Source of the DNA: CAITNM01 sp037138055
GTDB taxonomy: Bacteria > Pseudomonadota > Alphaproteobacteria > Paracaedibacterales > CAITNM01
Direction of reading: 5' to 3'
Length of the DNA: 23,335 bases
NCBI GenBank assembly: GCA_037138055.1
Contig: JBAXJB010000024.1
Location: 1-23,335 of the forward strand
The translations under genes and the position numbers were made by a program. Below are positions 22,286 to 23,335 of this stretch, in pieces (positions within the stretch are counted from its first letter, which is position 1; every line of letters starts with the position of its first letter). The notes under the pieces were generated by a model. It did not search any database. It was not told the origin of the DNA and worked only from the letters and a program-made list of their open reading frames with translations.

Positions 22286-23179
22286 CTATAGTTCCGGCTC
22301 TTTTCCCCAAGTTTTTGGTAATTTTTTTACTTCTTCTAAAAGAAGTGCAGCAAAATCACTATCAAAAATAAACTGATACAAACTATCATATCTTTTAAAA
22401 TAATCAGGATTTTGATCACGTATTATATCTTTAAGCACAGCTACATTGCTTAAAACTTCGTCTTCAGGCACTTCATGAGGCTCTCTACCCTTTAAAAGAA
22501 AGCTGCGATATACAGATGCATAAAGGCCGCATTCTCCAAAGGCAGTAAGTCTCTGGTGTTTTGTATAATGAGCACGCCATTCGGGTAAAACACCTTTCTC
22601 TTCTGAATAATATACAGAATCTATAATGCCTCTAATAGAAATCTCCAAAAAGCTTCCATTATCAAATGGCTCATAAGGATCATAAAAATCCGTAACAACT
22701 TGCTCTTCTTCCTTTCGAATTTTTATTGAGACACTGTGGTAATCGTCTGCCACGACAAGAGGTGATCCTTGCCACAAAGTTTCCAGGTATTCTTTGAGAT
22801 TTTCAAGTTTGATAACTTCATGCTTCAATAATTTGCCAGCTTGAAGTATCGGTCTTTCTTGAACTGAGCAATTTTTCCAATTAACCAAAATATCTTCTGG
22901 TGAGGGAACCTGATGTACTAACCAGCCAATTATGATATTCAAATCTTTTTGAAAAGTATTGCAAAATGCTAGAATACCGCTTTGAACTGAAGGATCAGAA
23001 ATTTTACTTGCAGCCAGTATTGCAGGATGCGATTCATCCAAAGGCATTGCCTCTACTAGTTTAGAAAATTTTTGTTGAGCTATACTCGATGCTTTTTCTG
23101 TATTTGTATCTACAGTTGCTGCAATCATCTCTGTTAATGAGACACACAATAGTCCTACAAATAAATTAATTAATTTCAT
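22286..23179 (-). CDS. Secreted protein of unknown family, CE-clan protease-like residue pattern
   Basis: This 297-residue protein has a Sec signal peptide (MKLINLFVGLLCVSLTEMIA, cut near 20-21). AAGGAA lies about 8 bases before ATG 23179. I do not recognise a named family. Three motifs stand out: YHSVSIKI with His148, DFYDPYEP with Asp164 and Asp167, and FGECGLYASVYRSFL with Cys217. Order and spacing (His to Asp about 19, Asp to Cys 50) resemble Ulp1/YopJ-type CE-clan cysteine proteases and acetyltransferases (Ulp1 has 17 and 49), whose Cys also sits before Gly in a CGxY/F helix. This is a pattern argument only; Gln209 is a candidate oxyanion residue but lies 8 residues before Cys instead of the usual 6. 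A host-directed role would be inference. Three other cysteines-free stretches give no metal site. It ends in a hairpin terminator. Confidence 0.75.
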   Translation of the reverse strand: MKLINLFVGLLCVSLTEMIAATVDTNTEKASSIAQQKFSKLVEAMPLDESHPAILAASKISDPSVQSGILAFCNTFQKDLNIIIGWLVHQVPSPEDILVNWKNCSVQERPILQAGKLLKHEVIKLENLKEYLETLWQGSPLVVADDYHSVSIKIRKEEEQVVTDFYDPYEPFDNGSFLEISIRGIIDSVYYSEEKGVLPEWRAHYTKHQRLTAFGECGLYASVYRSFLLKGREPHEVPEDEVLSNVAVLKDIIRDQNPDYFKRYDSLYQFIFDSDFAALLLEEVKKLPKTWGKEPEL

Positions 23180-23213
23180 GTTTAAAATTCCTTATTTTGT
23201 TTTGAATAACCCT

Positions 23214-23241
23214 TATATAGTAATTATATTCAAAAAATCAA
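23214..23241 (-). promoter_or_regulatory. Candidate promoter of the secreted-protein gene
   Basis: On the minus strand TTGATT (23241-23236) and TATATA (23219-23214) are 16 bases apart, about 35 bases before the ATG at 23179. An alternative TATAAT nearby (about 23222-23227) has no matching -35. The region is AT-rich, so chance matches are possible. Confidence 0.4.
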
Positions 23242-23317
23242 GGTTTTTTATAAATAATGTGGAGCTCAACAATAATGCCCAGAACCCTCTGCAAAACCCC
23301 TGAAGCAAGTTTAATAA

Positions 23318-23335
23318 ATGGGTGAAGGAGATTTA
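23318..23335 (+). other. Shine-Dalgarno or start of an off-window plus-strand gene
   Basis: GAAGGAG at 23324-23330, five bases from the window end, is the strongest ribosome binding site in the region and has no start codon inside the window. A gene probably begins just past 23335. Alternatively ATG 23318 opens a frame (Met-Gly-Glu-Gly-Asp-Leu) that is still open at the edge. Confidence 0.5.

Overview
The window looks like a piece of an AT-rich chromosome from a host-associated alphaproteobacterium. Gene content and pairings (tpiA divergent from a PpiD/SurA-type foldase, lptA-lptB, DUF4424, alphaproteobacterial-style MiaA and MutY) fit a Holosporales/Paracaedibacter-like endosymbiont, but that assignment is inference. 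Genes are tightly packed with many short overlaps outside the first 5 kb. No rRNA, tRNA, CRISPR array or insertion sequence was seen.

Region 1 (1-5.4 kb) is accessory. It holds two paralogous small secreted proteins rich in Gly, Ala, Ser and Thr (1964-2647 and 2913-3644), each ending in a strong hairpin terminator. A near-copy of the second terminator sits at the very start of the window, which suggests a third paralogue just upstream. Two Fic-family genes run the opposite way: a Fic with an intact catalytic motif and self-inhibitory motif (110-1282), and a winged-helix Fic whose catalytic His is Gln (3704-5083). Both have repeat arrays upstream that look like operators, including seven and a half tandem copies of a 10-bp word. 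A fragment of dispersed repeat forms a 43-codon frame at 1430-1561.

Region 2 (5.4-18.3 kb) is mostly housekeeping. A plus-strand run pyk-miaA-mutY converges on the minus-strand run fabD-cutA-DUF167 (fabD carries a perfect in-frame 51-bp tandem duplication). A secreted DUF4424 protein follows, then tpiA on the minus strand, divergent from the plus-strand run ppiD-bcp-fumC-grpB. grpB overlaps tail-to-tail with a minus-strand ABC-F ATPase.

Region 3 (18.4-22.2 kb) is the most unusual part. A cobalamin riboswitch heads a minus-strand cluster of overlapping or closely spaced genes: TonB-dependent (BtuB-like) receptor, short TonB, lptA and lptB. Vitamin B12 uptake is thus physically linked to lipopolysaccharide transport, and lptC is absent from its usual place. 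lptB appears to start at an AUA codon: no ATG, GTG or TTG lies upstream of the conserved N-terminus, while an ATA with a good Shine-Dalgarno aligns with Met1 of E. coli LptB.

Region 4 (22.2-23.3 kb) encodes a secreted protein of unknown family, whose spaced His, Asp and Cys residues resemble a CE-clan cysteine protease. The window ends with a strong Shine-Dalgarno for a plus-strand gene starting at or just past the edge.
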